Part shown: positions 1-8,528 of the stretch, piece after piece
Position numbering within the stretch: position 1 is the first letter of the stretch
Layout: each line of letters starts with the position of its first letter
Origin: RYN-431 sp036388295
GTDB taxonomy: Bacteria > Planctomycetota > Phycisphaerae > Tepidisphaerales > Tepidisphaeraceae
Assembly: GCA_036388295.1 (NCBI GenBank)
Contig: DASVSC010000224.1
Coordinates: 1 to 32,320 of the forward strand
Direction of reading: 5' to 3'
DNA length: 32,320 nt
Translations under genes and position numbers: made by a program
The notes under the pieces: model-generated
Databases searched by the model: none
Told to the model about the DNA's origin: nothing
What the model saw: the letters and a program-made list of their open reading frames with translations, nothing else

Positions 1-7
1 CCCGTTT

Positions 8-32
8 TCGCGCGGGTACACACCCGCGGCCA
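8..32. repeat. Family A repeat, single right arm (partner outside window)
   Basis: This 25-nt arm matches the right arm of the family A pairs at 1007-1095, 22347-22426 and 29538-29609 with two substitutions near its centre. Its left partner would lie upstream of the window. It sits just downstream of the phoH stop codon. Confidence 0.75.
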
Positions 33-49
33 TAGCATCACGTCCTTTA

Positions 50-994
50 TCACGGTCGATTCGTTTCCGGATCGCCCTCGTAGGCCATCACGATGTTCTG
101 CACCAGTCGGTGCCGGACGATGTCGCTTTTTTCCAGCCGAACGCTGGCGATCCCCTTGATGTCGTTCAGCCGGTCGAGCGCGTCCATCAGGCCGCTAGGC
201 GTGTCGGGCGGCAGATCGACTTGGCTGGTGTCGCCGGTCACGATCATTTTGCTGCTGTTGCCCAATCGCGTCAGGAACATCAGCATCTGGCTGACGGTCG
301 TGTTCTGGGCTTCGTCCAGAATGATGGCCGATTCGTTGAACGTCCGGCCGCGCATGAAGGCGAGCGGGATCACCTCGATCACGTCGTTGAACATCAGCCG
401 CTTGGCCTGCTCGCCGTCCATCATGTCGTGCAGGGCGTCGAACAGCGGCCGCAGGTACGGATTGACCTTCGCCGCCAGATCGCCCGGCAGGAAGCCGAGG
501 CGTTCGCCCGCTTCCACCGCCGGCCGCGCCAGGATCAGGCGGCGGACCTTCCCCTGCTTGAGCAGCGACGCCGCGGCCGCGACGGCCAGGTACGTTTTTC
601 CACTGCCCGCCGGGCCGACGCAGAAGGTCAGGTCGTTGCTGAACATCGCGTCGATGTACCGCTGCTGGCCTGCCGTCTTGGCGTGAACGATGGCCCCGCG
701 GGAAAAGACGTCAATGCCCCCCTCGGCGTCGGCGGATCGGACGGCGTCGAAAGCGCGCGACACGTCCTCCGGCGTCAGGAAATCCTTCTGCCGCAGCTGC
801 TTCTGCCACCGGCCGATCACTTCGGCCGCCTTGTCCACGGCTTCGGGCGGGCCGCTCAGGCGGATCTCATCGCCGCGCGGTACGACACTGATGCCGAAGG
901 CCTCGCGCAGCTGCCGCAGATTGCGGTCGGTCGGGCCGAAGAGGGCAGGGCGTTTCGACGCGTCTTCGATTGATATGGATACATTCGCGGGCAT
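50..994 (-). CDS. phoH: PhoH-like ATPase
   Basis: This 314-residue protein is a cytosolic PhoH-family P-loop ATPase. The family is linked to RNA metabolism and phosphate starvation, but its exact substrate is unsettled. The first 70 residues resemble the KH-like N-terminal domain of PhoH/YbeZ proteins. Walker A is GPAGSGKT at 127-134, Walker B is IILDEAQN at 224-231, and the family motif GDTSQVDLP is at 254-262. Length and motif order match full-length PhoH. The ATG at 994 is preceded by a TAGAAT box 6 nt upstream and by no Shine-Dalgarno, so the mRNA is probably leaderless. The gene diverges from ffh. The usual partners ybeY and 7TM-HD phosphohydrolase are not visible; they could lie downstream, beyond the left edge. 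Confidence 0.93.
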   Translation of the reverse strand: MPANVSISIEDASKRPALFGPTDRNLRQLREAFGISVVPRGDEIRLSGPPEAVDKAAEVIGRWQKQLRQKDFLTPEDVSRAFDAVRSADAEGGIDVFSRGAIVHAKTAGQQRYIDAMFSNDLTFCVGPAGSGKTYLAVAAAASLLKQGKVRRLILARPAVEAGERLGFLPGDLAAKVNPYLRPLFDALHDMMDGEQAKRLMFNDVIEVIPLAFMRGRTFNESAIILDEAQNTTVSQMLMFLTRLGNSSKMIVTGDTSQVDLPPDTPSGLMDALDRLNDIKGIASVRLEKSDIVRHRLVQNIVMAYEGDPETNRP

Positions 995-1000
995 AACGCA

Positions 1001-1006
1001 ATTCTA
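1001..1006 (-). promoter_or_regulatory. phoH -10 box
   Basis: TAGAAT on the minus strand ends 6 nt before the phoH ATG, which predicts a leaderless transcript. Its upstream edge touches the left arm of the family A repeat (starts at 1007), so the spacer and -35 region are repeat DNA. No convincing -35 is seen. Confidence 0.5.
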
Positions 1007-1095
1007 TGGCCGCGGGTGTAAACCCGCGCGATCCGCTTGCGATTTATAGTGCTCCGACGCCGCGAGGGCTTCGCGCGGGTTTACACCCGCGGCCA
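1007..1095. repeat. Family A inverted-repeat pair
   Basis: Two 25-nt arms (1007-1031 and 1071-1095) are perfect reverse complements around a 39-nt spacer. Each arm is itself a palindrome with core CGCGGGTGTAAACCCGCG, a 7-bp stem with a GTAA loop. The element can therefore fold as one long hairpin or two short ones, like a REP pair. It fills the divergent phoH/ffh promoter region. Confidence 0.92.
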
Positions 1096-1106
1096 CGGTA
1101 TTTCCC

Positions 1107-1136
1107 CTGCCCTTGCCCGGCGTCATCGGGTAAAAT
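1107..1136 (+). promoter_or_regulatory. ffh promoter
   Basis: A TAAAAT -10 box lies at 1131-1136. A weak -35 (CTGCCC, 1107-1112) is 18 nt upstream. The -10 ends 7 nt before the ffh ATG, so transcription should start at or next to the start codon. Confidence 0.5.
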
Positions 1137-1143
1137 CGACGCC

Positions 1144-2613
<1,470 letters not shown>

Positions 2614-2617
2614 GATC

Positions 2618-2866
2618 ATGGCGACAGTATCTTTCGAGCTACCCGACACGGCTTACGCAACGCTGCGCCGGGCGCCGGACGAACTCAGTTCCGAGATACG
2701 CCTTGCGGCAGTTCTATTCTGGTACTCGCGCGGGGTCGTTTCCCAAGGCCGCGCCGCAGAACTGGCCGGGTTAACGCGCGCCCAATTCATCGAAGCCTGT
2801 TTTCGAAACCAAGTCGAAGCGATCGATATTGATTTCGATGAACTGCGGCGTGAGTCGTCCAAATGA
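2618..2866 (+). CDS. UPF0175 family antitoxin
   Basis: This 82-residue protein has the UPF0175 pattern: a short N-terminal strand (ATVSFELPD), a helical segment with EIRLAAVLFWYSRGVVSQGRAAELAGL, and a C-terminal FxxxCFRNQV...DFDELRRE stretch. Members are usually antitoxins or DNA-binding partners of PIN nucleases. The gene starts 4 nt after the ffh stop and shares an ATGA overlap with the next gene. The DNA is visibly less GC-rich than ffh, which suggests that the pair was acquired horizontally. The toxin-antitoxin role is inferred from family and pairing. Confidence 0.8.
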   Translation: MATVSFELPDTAYATLRRAPDELSSEIRLAAVLFWYSRGVVSQGRAAELAGLTRAQFIEACFRNQVEAIDIDFDELRRESSK

Positions 2867-3357
2867 ATGACATGCTCATCTTCAATGCGTCTCCGAACAT
2901 ACTCCTCGCGAAAGCCGATCTATTCTGGCGGGCAACACGTCTGACAAAACGAGTGCTCACCACGCAGGAAGTGATTTCAGAAATTACGGCCAGACCAGAA
3001 GATGCTGACGTGCGGGAGCTATTGAAATCGACGCCTCGGCTTGAGGTCGTCGGCTCGCCGACCGGCGCGCTGACGGACACAAACTTGATCGAGTGGAATC
3101 TCGGTCTCGGCGAGACAAGTATTCTGGCAGCCGCGACCACCCGGGGTGATGCCGAAGTCGTTCTGGATGATCGCGCAGCACGTCGAGCCGCAAAGGCATT
3201 AGCGATTCCCTGTGTTGGAACACTCGGGCTGCTGAAACGTGCACGCCAAAGATCGTTGATTCCGTCGTTCCACAAGGCAGTTGCCCTCGTGCTGGCCGCG
3301 GGACTTTATATGTCGCCACAGACGGTGAAGCGGATCGAAGCGGAGTTCGAAGACTAA
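2863..3357 (+). CDS. PIN-domain (DUF3368-like) toxin ribonuclease
   Basis: This 164-residue PIN-like protein is the likely toxin of the UPF0175 pair. The N-terminus (LIFNASPNILLAKADLF) matches the DUF3368 start, where PIN folds carry the first metal-binding Asp; here it is Asn8. Further acidic positions are present in LGLGETSILAA and VVLDDRAARRAAKAL, followed by the typical GTLGLLKRAR helix and a C-terminal helical region. If active, it would cut RNA with Mg2+; the substrate is unknown. The start overlaps the antitoxin stop (ATGA). recX begins 1 nt after its stop, so the pair sits inside an ffh-recX transcription unit. Confidence 0.8.
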   Translation: MNDMLIFNASPNILLAKADLFWRATRLTKRVLTTQEVISEITARPEDADVRELLKSTPRLEVVGSPTGALTDTNLIEWNLGLGETSILAAATTRGDAEVVLDDRAARRAAKALAIPCVGTLGLLKRARQRSLIPSFHKAVALVLAAGLYMSPQTVKRIEAEFED

Positions 3358-3358
3358 C

Positions 3359-4018
3359 GTGCCCACCGTCACCCGAATCGTCGAGCAGAAGAAGCGGGCC
3401 AACCGCCGCAGCATCTTTCTCGACGGCACGTTCGCGTTCGGCGTGAACCTGAACGTCGTCGCCAAGTTCGGCCTGCACGAAGGCCAGCAACTGTCGGTTG
3501 AGGACGTTGAGGCGATTCAAAAAGGCTCTGTACGGCAGGAATGCTTTGATCACGCGATGCGCTTCATCGAAAAGCGGATGCAAAGCCGCCGTGAGCTCGA
3601 GCAGAAGCTGACGCGTCAGGAGTACGGCCCCGCGATCATCCAAAGCGTGATCGAACAATTGATCGAAATGAACTACGTCAACGACGCCCGCTTTGCCGAA
3701 AGTCGGGCCGAGAGCGCGGCGACGTACAAGCACCACGGCCCGAACCGGGCGCGGATGGAACTGGCCAAAAAAGGGGTCGATCGCGAGACCGCCCGGCGCG
3801 CGGTCGAAGAGGTTTACGAAGGCCGCGACACGATGGCCACGGCGCGGGAACTGGCGAAGAAAAAGATGAAGTCGCTCGCCCGCCTGGAACCGCACGTCGC
3901 CCGCCGGCGGCTGATGGGCATGCTGCTGCGGCGCGGCTTCACATTCGACACGATCAAGCCCGTGATCGACGAAGCCATCGGCGGCTTCGACGTACCGGAC
4001 CCGGATACCGAAAGCTGA
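3359..4018 (+). CDS. recX: Regulatory protein RecX
   Basis: RecX (219 aa) binds RecA and modulates its filaments and recombinase/co-protease activity. The N-terminal segment (TRIVEQKKRANRRSIFLDGTFAFGV) and the tandem three-helix repeats, including RQECFDHAMRFIEKRMQSRRELEQKL, are characteristic. The length is normal to slightly long. Translation starts at GTG 3359, right after the PIN toxin stop, with only a distant GGAG upstream, so it may depend on translational coupling. recA is not in the window. A promoter-like TTGACA follows immediately. Confidence 0.9.
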   Translation: MPTVTRIVEQKKRANRRSIFLDGTFAFGVNLNVVAKFGLHEGQQLSVEDVEAIQKGSVRQECFDHAMRFIEKRMQSRRELEQKLTRQEYGPAIIQSVIEQLIEMNYVNDARFAESRAESAATYKHHGPNRARMELAKKGVDRETARRAVEEVYEGRDTMATARELAKKKMKSLARLEPHVARRRLMGMLLRRGFTFDTIKPVIDEAIGGFDVPDPDTES

Positions 4019-4024
4019 TCCGTC

Positions 4025-4054
4025 TTGACAGCATCGCCCGGCCAAGCGTACGCT
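4025..4054 (+). promoter_or_regulatory. Promoter upstream of the leuA leader
   Basis: A perfect -35 TTGACA (4025-4030) is followed after 18 nt by TACGCT (4049-4054). Transcription from about 4061 would give a leader of about 165 nt before leuA. Confidence 0.6.
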
Positions 4055-4062
4055 TTCCGGAC

Positions 4063-4134
4063 ATGTGCCCGATTCGCCCCGCCCTTCGACTTACCGCAAC
4101 GCTGCTTCCGGGCGGCGACATTCTGCGGTCGTAG
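4063..4134 (+). CDS. Possible leu leader peptide
   Basis: A 23-codon ORF starts 8 nt after the -10 box. Its product, MCPIRPALRLTATLLPGGD plus ILRS, holds five Leu codons, three of them CTT, which looks uncommon in this GC-rich DNA. It stops 34 nt before an intrinsic terminator that precedes leuA. This layout suits ribosome-mediated attenuation. The Leu codons are not in one run and no antiterminator was identified, so chance remains possible. Confidence 0.3.
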   Translation: MCPIRPALRLTATLLPGGDILRS

Positions 4135-4168
4135 GCGGGCGCCTGAATTGTAGTTAAAGCGCTGTTTG

Positions 4169-4199
4169 CCCTGCGGCCTTCCGGTCGGCAGGGTTTTTT
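4169..4199 (+). terminator. Intrinsic terminator / possible attenuator before leuA
   Basis: The stem CCCTGC (4169-4174) pairs with GCAGGG (4188-4193). An inner GGCC/GGTC stem with a TTCC loop and one bulged G extends it. A run of six T (4194-4199) follows. It lies 27 nt before the leuA ATG and downstream of the promoter at 4025, so it can stop transcripts entering leuA as well as those leaving recX. Confidence 0.8.
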
Positions 4200-4226
4200 G
4201 TTGGCTCGTTTTGGACAGGAGCGGTT

Positions 4227-5777
4227 ATGGACACGATCAAGATTTTTGACACGACTCTGCGTGACGGCGAACAATCGCCCGGCGCGACGCTGACGATGTC
4301 GGAAAAGCTCGAAGTGGCCCGCTTTCTGGAGTCGATGGGCGTCGACATCATCGAGGCCGGCTTTCCTGTGTCGTCCGAAGGCGATTTCCAGAGCGTGAAA
4401 GCCATCGCCGAGCAAAGCCAGGGCGCGACGATCTGCGGCCTGGCGCGCTGCACGACCAAGGACATCGACCGCGCCGGCCACGCCGTCGCGCCGGCGAAAT
4501 CGAACCGCATTCACGTCTTCCTGGCCACGTCGAAGATCCACCGCGAGCACAAGCTGCGCAAGGGCAAGGAAGAGATTTTGCGCCTGGGCGTCGAGTCGAT
4601 CAAGCACGCGCTGACGTACACGAAGGACGTCGAGTTTTCGCCCGAGGACGCCAGCCGAACGGAACTGGAGTTCCTGGAGGAGATGGTCCACGCCGCCGTC
4701 GAAGCGGGCGCGACGACGATCAATCTACCCGACACCGTCGGCTACGCCACGCCGGAAGGGTATGGCCTGATTTTCAGCCACCTGATCGCGAAACTGCCGA
4801 TCATCACCGAGCGCAACGTGGTGCTGTCGACGCACTGCCATAACGACTTGGGCCTGGCCGTCGCTAATAGTCTGGCGGGCGTGCGCGGCGGCGCGCGGCA
4901 GATTGAATGCACCATCAACGGCATCGGCGAACGGGCCGGCAACGCGGCGCTGGACGAAATCGTGATGAACCTGAAAACCCGCGGCGACCACTACGGCGTC
5001 GGCACGCGCATCGAAACCAAAAAGCTCTACCCCGCCTCGCGCCTGGTCAGCAGCCTGACGGGCCTGGCCGTCCCACGGAACAAGCCGATCGTCGGCCGAA
5101 ATGCGTTCGCGCACGAAAGCGGCATTCACCAGGACGGCGTGCTGAAACACCGCGAAACCTACGAGATCATGGACCCGGCCGTCGTCGGCGTGCCGAAAAA
5201 CGAACTGGTCATGGGCAAGCACAGCGGCCGGGCGGCCTTCAAAGACCGCGTCATTCAGTTGGGCCACACACTGAGCGACGTACAGATCGAAAACACCTTT
5301 AACGCCTTCAAAACATTGGCCGACAAGAAGAAGGAAATCTTCGACGAAGACATCGAGGCGATCATTGACAGCGAACTGGGCCGGCAGAGCGCGGTTTGGG
5401 AACTAGCGTCGATGCAGGTGATGAGCGGCAGCAACGCCATCCCGACCGCCACCATCACGTTGAAAGATTCCAGTGGCCAGACGCAGCAGGACGCCAGCAT
5501 CGGCGACGGCCCGGTTGATGCGATCTACAGCGCGATCGCCCGCATCACCAACATCCGCGGCCGGCTGGTCGATTACCGCATTCGCGCCGTCACCACCGGC
5601 AAGGAAGCCCAGGGCGAAGTGCAGATCGAACTGGAACACAACGACGTCACCGTCCGCGGCCGGGGCGTGAGCACGGACATTCTGGAAGCGTCCGCGCTCG
5701 CCTATTTGTCTGCGATCAACCGCCTGCGTCTGCAGGACTTTCGTCGGCGTGAAGTAACGCAGCATTCAGGCGTGTGA
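4227..5777 (+). CDS. leuA: 2-isopropylmalate synthase
   Basis: LeuA (516 aa) condenses acetyl-CoA with 2-oxoisovalerate, the first committed step of leucine synthesis. The TIM-barrel start FDTTLRDGEQSPG (7-19) carries the catalytic Arg12 and metal-binding Asp13. The metal site HCHND is at 203-207 and NGIGERAGN is at 231-239. The C-terminal leucine-sensing dimer domain (about 390-505) is present, so feedback inhibition is expected. The ATG has AGGAG 5 nt upstream. It is preceded by a promoter, a possible leader peptide and a terminator, which suggests attenuation. No other leu gene is in the window. Confidence 0.97.
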   Translation: MDTIKIFDTTLRDGEQSPGATLTMSEKLEVARFLESMGVDIIEAGFPVSSEGDFQSVKAIAEQSQGATICGLARCTTKDIDRAGHAVAPAKSNRIHVFLATSKIHREHKLRKGKEEILRLGVESIKHALTYTKDVEFSPEDASRTELEFLEEMVHAAVEAGATTINLPDTVGYATPEGYGLIFSHLIAKLPIITERNVVLSTHCHNDLGLAVANSLAGVRGGARQIECTINGIGERAGNAALDEIVMNLKTRGDHYGVGTRIETKKLYPASRLVSSLTGLAVPRNKPIVGRNAFAHESGIHQDGVLKHRETYEIMDPAVVGVPKNELVMGKHSGRAAFKDRVIQLGHTLSDVQIENTFNAFKTLADKKKEIFDEDIEAIIDSELGRQSAVWELASMQVMSGSNAIPTATITLKDSSGQTQQDASIGDGPVDAIYSAIARITNIRGRLVDYRIRAVTTGKEAQGEVQIELEHNDVTVRGRGVSTDILEASALAYLSAINRLRLQDFRRREVTQHSGV

Positions 5778-5778
5778 T

Positions 5779-5894
5779 TCCCTCGCCCTTGCATTCACGC
5801 GAGAGGGTTAGGATGAGGGCGAACGTAAATTTTCTCGACAATCGAAGAGAAGCCCTCACCCTACCCTCTCCCGGCCATACCGGGAGAGGGAACC
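5779..5894. repeat. Family B inverted-repeat pair (leuA/ettA)
   Basis: The right arm (5852-5894) contains CCCTCACCCTA followed by an 11-bp hairpin, CCCTCTCCCGG with CCGGGAGAGGG. The left arm (5779-5820) is a degenerate inverted copy with its own hairpin and the tail GAGGGTTAGGATGAGGG. The arms are separated by 31 nt that contain nothing recognised. Confidence 0.85.
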
Positions 5895-5916
5895 AGCGAG
5901 CGACTGTCCTCACCGC

Positions 5917-5945
5917 ATGACCCGCCCCGCCGGTTCGGATAGAAT
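5917..5945 (+). promoter_or_regulatory. ettA promoter
   Basis: ATGACC (5917-5922), a 17-nt spacer and TAGAAT (5940-5945) lie 9 nt before the ettA ATG, which predicts a leader of no more than a few nucleotides. Confidence 0.55.
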
Positions 5946-5954
5946 GGTTTTGCT

Positions 5955-7640
5955 ATGGCTGAAGGCGAAAAAATCATCTTCTCGATGATCGGCGTGTCCA
6001 AGCAGGTCGGCAACAAGACGATCCTGAAGGACATCAACATCTCGTATTACTACGGGGCGAAGATCGGCGTGCTCGGCTACAACGGCGCGGGCAAATCCAC
6101 GCTGCTGCGCATCATCGCCGGCGTGGACAACGCCATCGACGGCAAGATCATCCGCCAGCCCGGCTACAGCCTCGGCTTCCTGCAGCAGGAGCCGTATCTG
6201 GAGGATGGCAAAACGGTCCGCCAGATCGTAGAACAGGCCGCCAAGCCGACGCTGGATCTGCTGAACGAGTTCAACGCCATCGCCGACAAGTTCGCCGAGC
6301 CGATGAGCGATGAGCAGATGACCAAGCTGCTGGACCGCCAGGGGAGCATTCAGACGAAGATCGACGCGGTCGACGGCTGGAATCTGGATCAGCAATTGGA
6401 AATGGCCATGGACGCGCTACGGTGTCCGCCGCCGGACCAGCTGGTCGACAACCTGTCCGGCGGCGAAAAACGCCGCGTCGCGCTCTGCAAGTTGCTGCTG
6501 GAAAAGCCCGACGTGCTGATCCTGGACGAGCCGACGAACCATCTGGACGCCGAAAGCGTCGCGTGGCTGGAGCATCACCTGAAGCAGTACAAGGGGACTG
6601 TCATCGCGGTGACCCACGACCGCTACTTCCTCGACAACGTGGCCACGTGGATTCTGGAAATCGACTACGGCCGGTGTCTTCCGTTCAAGGGCAATTATTC
6701 CGTTTGGCTGGAGAACAAAGCTAAGCGCATGTTGACCGAAGAGCGTCAGGACAAGAACCGCCAGAAAGCGATCGCGCAGGAACTGGAATGGGTTCGTGCC
6801 TCGCCCAAGGCCCGCCAGGCCAAGAGCAAGGCCCGCATGGCCAACTATGAGCGCATGGTGTCGGAGAACGAACGGCAGGAAAAGGTCGAACTCGACATCT
6901 TCATCCCGCCCGGCCCGCGGCTGGGGCGGAAGGTCGTTGAGGCCGTCGATCTAACGAAGGCCTTCGGCGACAAGCTGCTGATGGACAAGGTCAACTTCCT
7001 GCTGCCCCCCAACGCCATCGTCGGCATCATCGGCCCGAACGGCGTGGGCAAGACCACGATGTTCAAGATGATCACCGGCCACGACAAGCCGGACGACGGC
7101 ACGCTCAAGCTCGGCGAAACCGTGAAGCTCAGCTACCTCGACCAGAGCCGCGCCAGTCTCGACGACAACGAAAGCGTCTGGCAGAACATTTCCGATGGCC
7201 AGGAGTTCATGCAGTTCGGCAACGTGCGCGTGAACAGTCGGGCGTACCTGAAACGCTTCGGCTTCAACGGCACCGACCAATCGAAGGCCGTCGGCGTGCT
7301 CAGCGGCGGCGAGCGTAACCGCGTTCACCTGGCCCGCATGCTCAAGAGCGGGGCCAACGTCATCATGCTCGACGAGCCGACGAATGATCTGGACGTGACG
7401 ACGATCCAGGCGCTCGAAGAAGCCATCGAAGCCTTCGCCGGCTGCGTGCTGGTCATCAGCCACGACCGCTGGTTCCTCGACCGCATCGCGACGCACATCC
7501 TGGCCTTCGAAGGCGACAGCCAGATCGTCTTCCACGAAGGCAACTTCCAAAGCTACGAAGAAGCCCGGCACCGCCGATTGGGCACGAGTGCCGATCAGCC
7601 GACGCGGGTGAAATACCGGAAGCTGACGAAGGCGGGGTGA
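5955..7640 (+). CDS. ettA: ABC-F protein EttA (energy-dependent translational throttle A)
   Basis: This 561-residue soluble protein has two ABC domains and no membrane segments. EttA binds the ribosomal E site and gates early elongation according to the ATP/ADP ratio. The first ABC domain has Walker A GYNGAGKS (41-48), signature LSGGEKRR (167-174) and DEPTNHLD (191-198). The charged linker of about 245-310, which contacts P-site tRNA in this family, follows. The second ABC domain has GPNGVGKT (360-367), LSGGERNR (449-456) and DEPTNDLD (473-480). Length and linker fit EttA better than Uup or antibiotic-resistance ABC-F proteins. It appears monocistronic, with a near-leaderless start. Confidence 0.93.
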   Translation: MAEGEKIIFSMIGVSKQVGNKTILKDINISYYYGAKIGVLGYNGAGKSTLLRIIAGVDNAIDGKIIRQPGYSLGFLQQEPYLEDGKTVRQIVEQAAKPTLDLLNEFNAIADKFAEPMSDEQMTKLLDRQGSIQTKIDAVDGWNLDQQLEMAMDALRCPPPDQLVDNLSGGEKRRVALCKLLLEKPDVLILDEPTNHLDAESVAWLEHHLKQYKGTVIAVTHDRYFLDNVATWILEIDYGRCLPFKGNYSVWLENKAKRMLTEERQDKNRQKAIAQELEWVRASPKARQAKSKARMANYERMVSENERQEKVELDIFIPPGPRLGRKVVEAVDLTKAFGDKLLMDKVNFLLPPNAIVGIIGPNGVGKTTMFKMITGHDKPDDGTLKLGETVKLSYLDQSRASLDDNESVWQNISDGQEFMQFGNVRVNSRAYLKRFGFNGTDQSKAVGVLSGGERNRVHLARMLKSGANVIMLDEPTNDLDVTTIQALEEAIEAFAGCVLVISHDRWFLDRIATHILAFEGDSQIVFHEGNFQSYEEARHRRLGTSADQPTRVKYRKLTKAG

Positions 7641-7671
7641 CCGCCGGTGCGTACTTTGGCGGCTCGTTTCA

Positions 7672-7820
7672 GCACGAAGGACACGAAGAGGAACACGAAG
7701 ATATTTGCTACGCTCGAAACGTTCTCTGGTACTTTACATCATAAATTTGTTGCAAAGAATCGCCGGTGAACGAGGCGGGCGTCAGACACATCTTCGTGTT
7801 CCTCTTCGTGTCCTTCGTGC
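7672..7820. repeat. Family C inverted repeat, perfect 31-nt arms
   Basis: The arms 7672-7702 and 7790-7820 are exact reverse complements. Each is built from three CACGAAG units separated by GA and AGGAA. An 87-nt spacer with no recognised feature separates them. The element fills the 216-nt gap between the convergent genes ettA and dedA, where it could act as a bidirectional terminator. Confidence 0.93.
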
Positions 7821-7856
7821 TAAATCCAGTGCCGCAGTCAGGCTTCCGGAAACACG

Positions 7857-8528
7857 TCAAGCGGCCGGCGGTTCGGGCACCAGCGGGTCTTTGTGCGTGC
7901 GGCGTTTGTAGACGATGTACGTCACGACCAGCACCACCAGCAGCACCGCCCCGGCGATGAACCAGTGCTGGTACTTCTTGACCGTCTCGTCATTCAGCAG
8001 CGGCCCCAGCCAGTAGCCCAGCAGCATGAATAGCCCGCCGCTGAAGAACGCGGCGATGCCGTCGGCGATCAGGAACTTGCCGAAGTGGAACTTCGTCACG
8101 CCGGCGCAGACGACCATCGCCCCGCGGACGCCCGCGATCAGTCGGCCCACGCCGACGACTGCGATGCCGTACTGCGCGAACCAGCCGCGCAGCTTGTCGA
8201 TGCGGTCGACGGTCACGTGCTTGCCGATCACCGGCAGCCGCGTCACGCCCATGCCGTAGCGGCGGGCGATCCAGTACAGGCAGCAGTCGCCGCCGATGAT
8301 GCCAAGCCAGTTCAGCCCGCCGACGACCAGCCACGCGTGCAACGCCCCGATGTCTTCCGGCCGTTCGCGGATCAGGGCGCCGGTGACGATCAGTGGCACG
8401 TCCTCCGGCATCGGCAGGCCGAGGCCGCACGCGAACAGCAGCAGGAACGAGATGAACGCCCCCCACCACAGGCGTTGGCCGATCCAGGACTTGACCAAAT
8501 CAATGCTAATTGCAGCGAGCAGCGTCAT
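7857..8528 (-). CDS. DedA family membrane protein
   Basis: This 223-residue inner-membrane protein belongs to the DedA/VTT family, whose members move phospholipids or undecaprenyl phosphate across the membrane and support envelope homeostasis. About five hydrophobic segments are seen. The family features are the re-entrant glycine-rich segment (ACGLGLPMPEDVPLIVTGAL) and GRLIAGVRGAMVVCAGV, which carries the conserved Arg. A longer open frame exists upstream, but the ATG at 8528 overlaps the mnmE-like stop by 4 nt (ATGA), which fixes the start. It is the last gene of the coaX operon. The substrate cannot be read from sequence. Confidence 0.88.
   Translation of the reverse strand: MTLLAAISIDLVKSWIGQRLWWGAFISFLLLFACGLGLPMPEDVPLIVTGALIRERPEDIGALHAWLVVGGLNWLGIIGGDCCLYWIARRYGMGVTRLPVIGKHVTVDRIDKLRGWFAQYGIAVVGVGRLIAGVRGAMVVCAGVTKFHFGKFLIADGIAAFFSGGLFMLLGYWLGPLLNDETVKKYQHWFIAGAVLLVVLVVTYIVYKRRTHKDPLVPEPPAA

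Noticed and set aside
1007..1095. CRISPR array or riboswitch in the family A repeats
   Set aside because: There are only two arms per site, inverted rather than direct, with no series of spacers. No aptamer core is visible.
4055..4226. T-box riboswitch before leuA
   Set aside because: The leader is too short, and no conserved T-box sequence or specifier-loop arrangement could be found.
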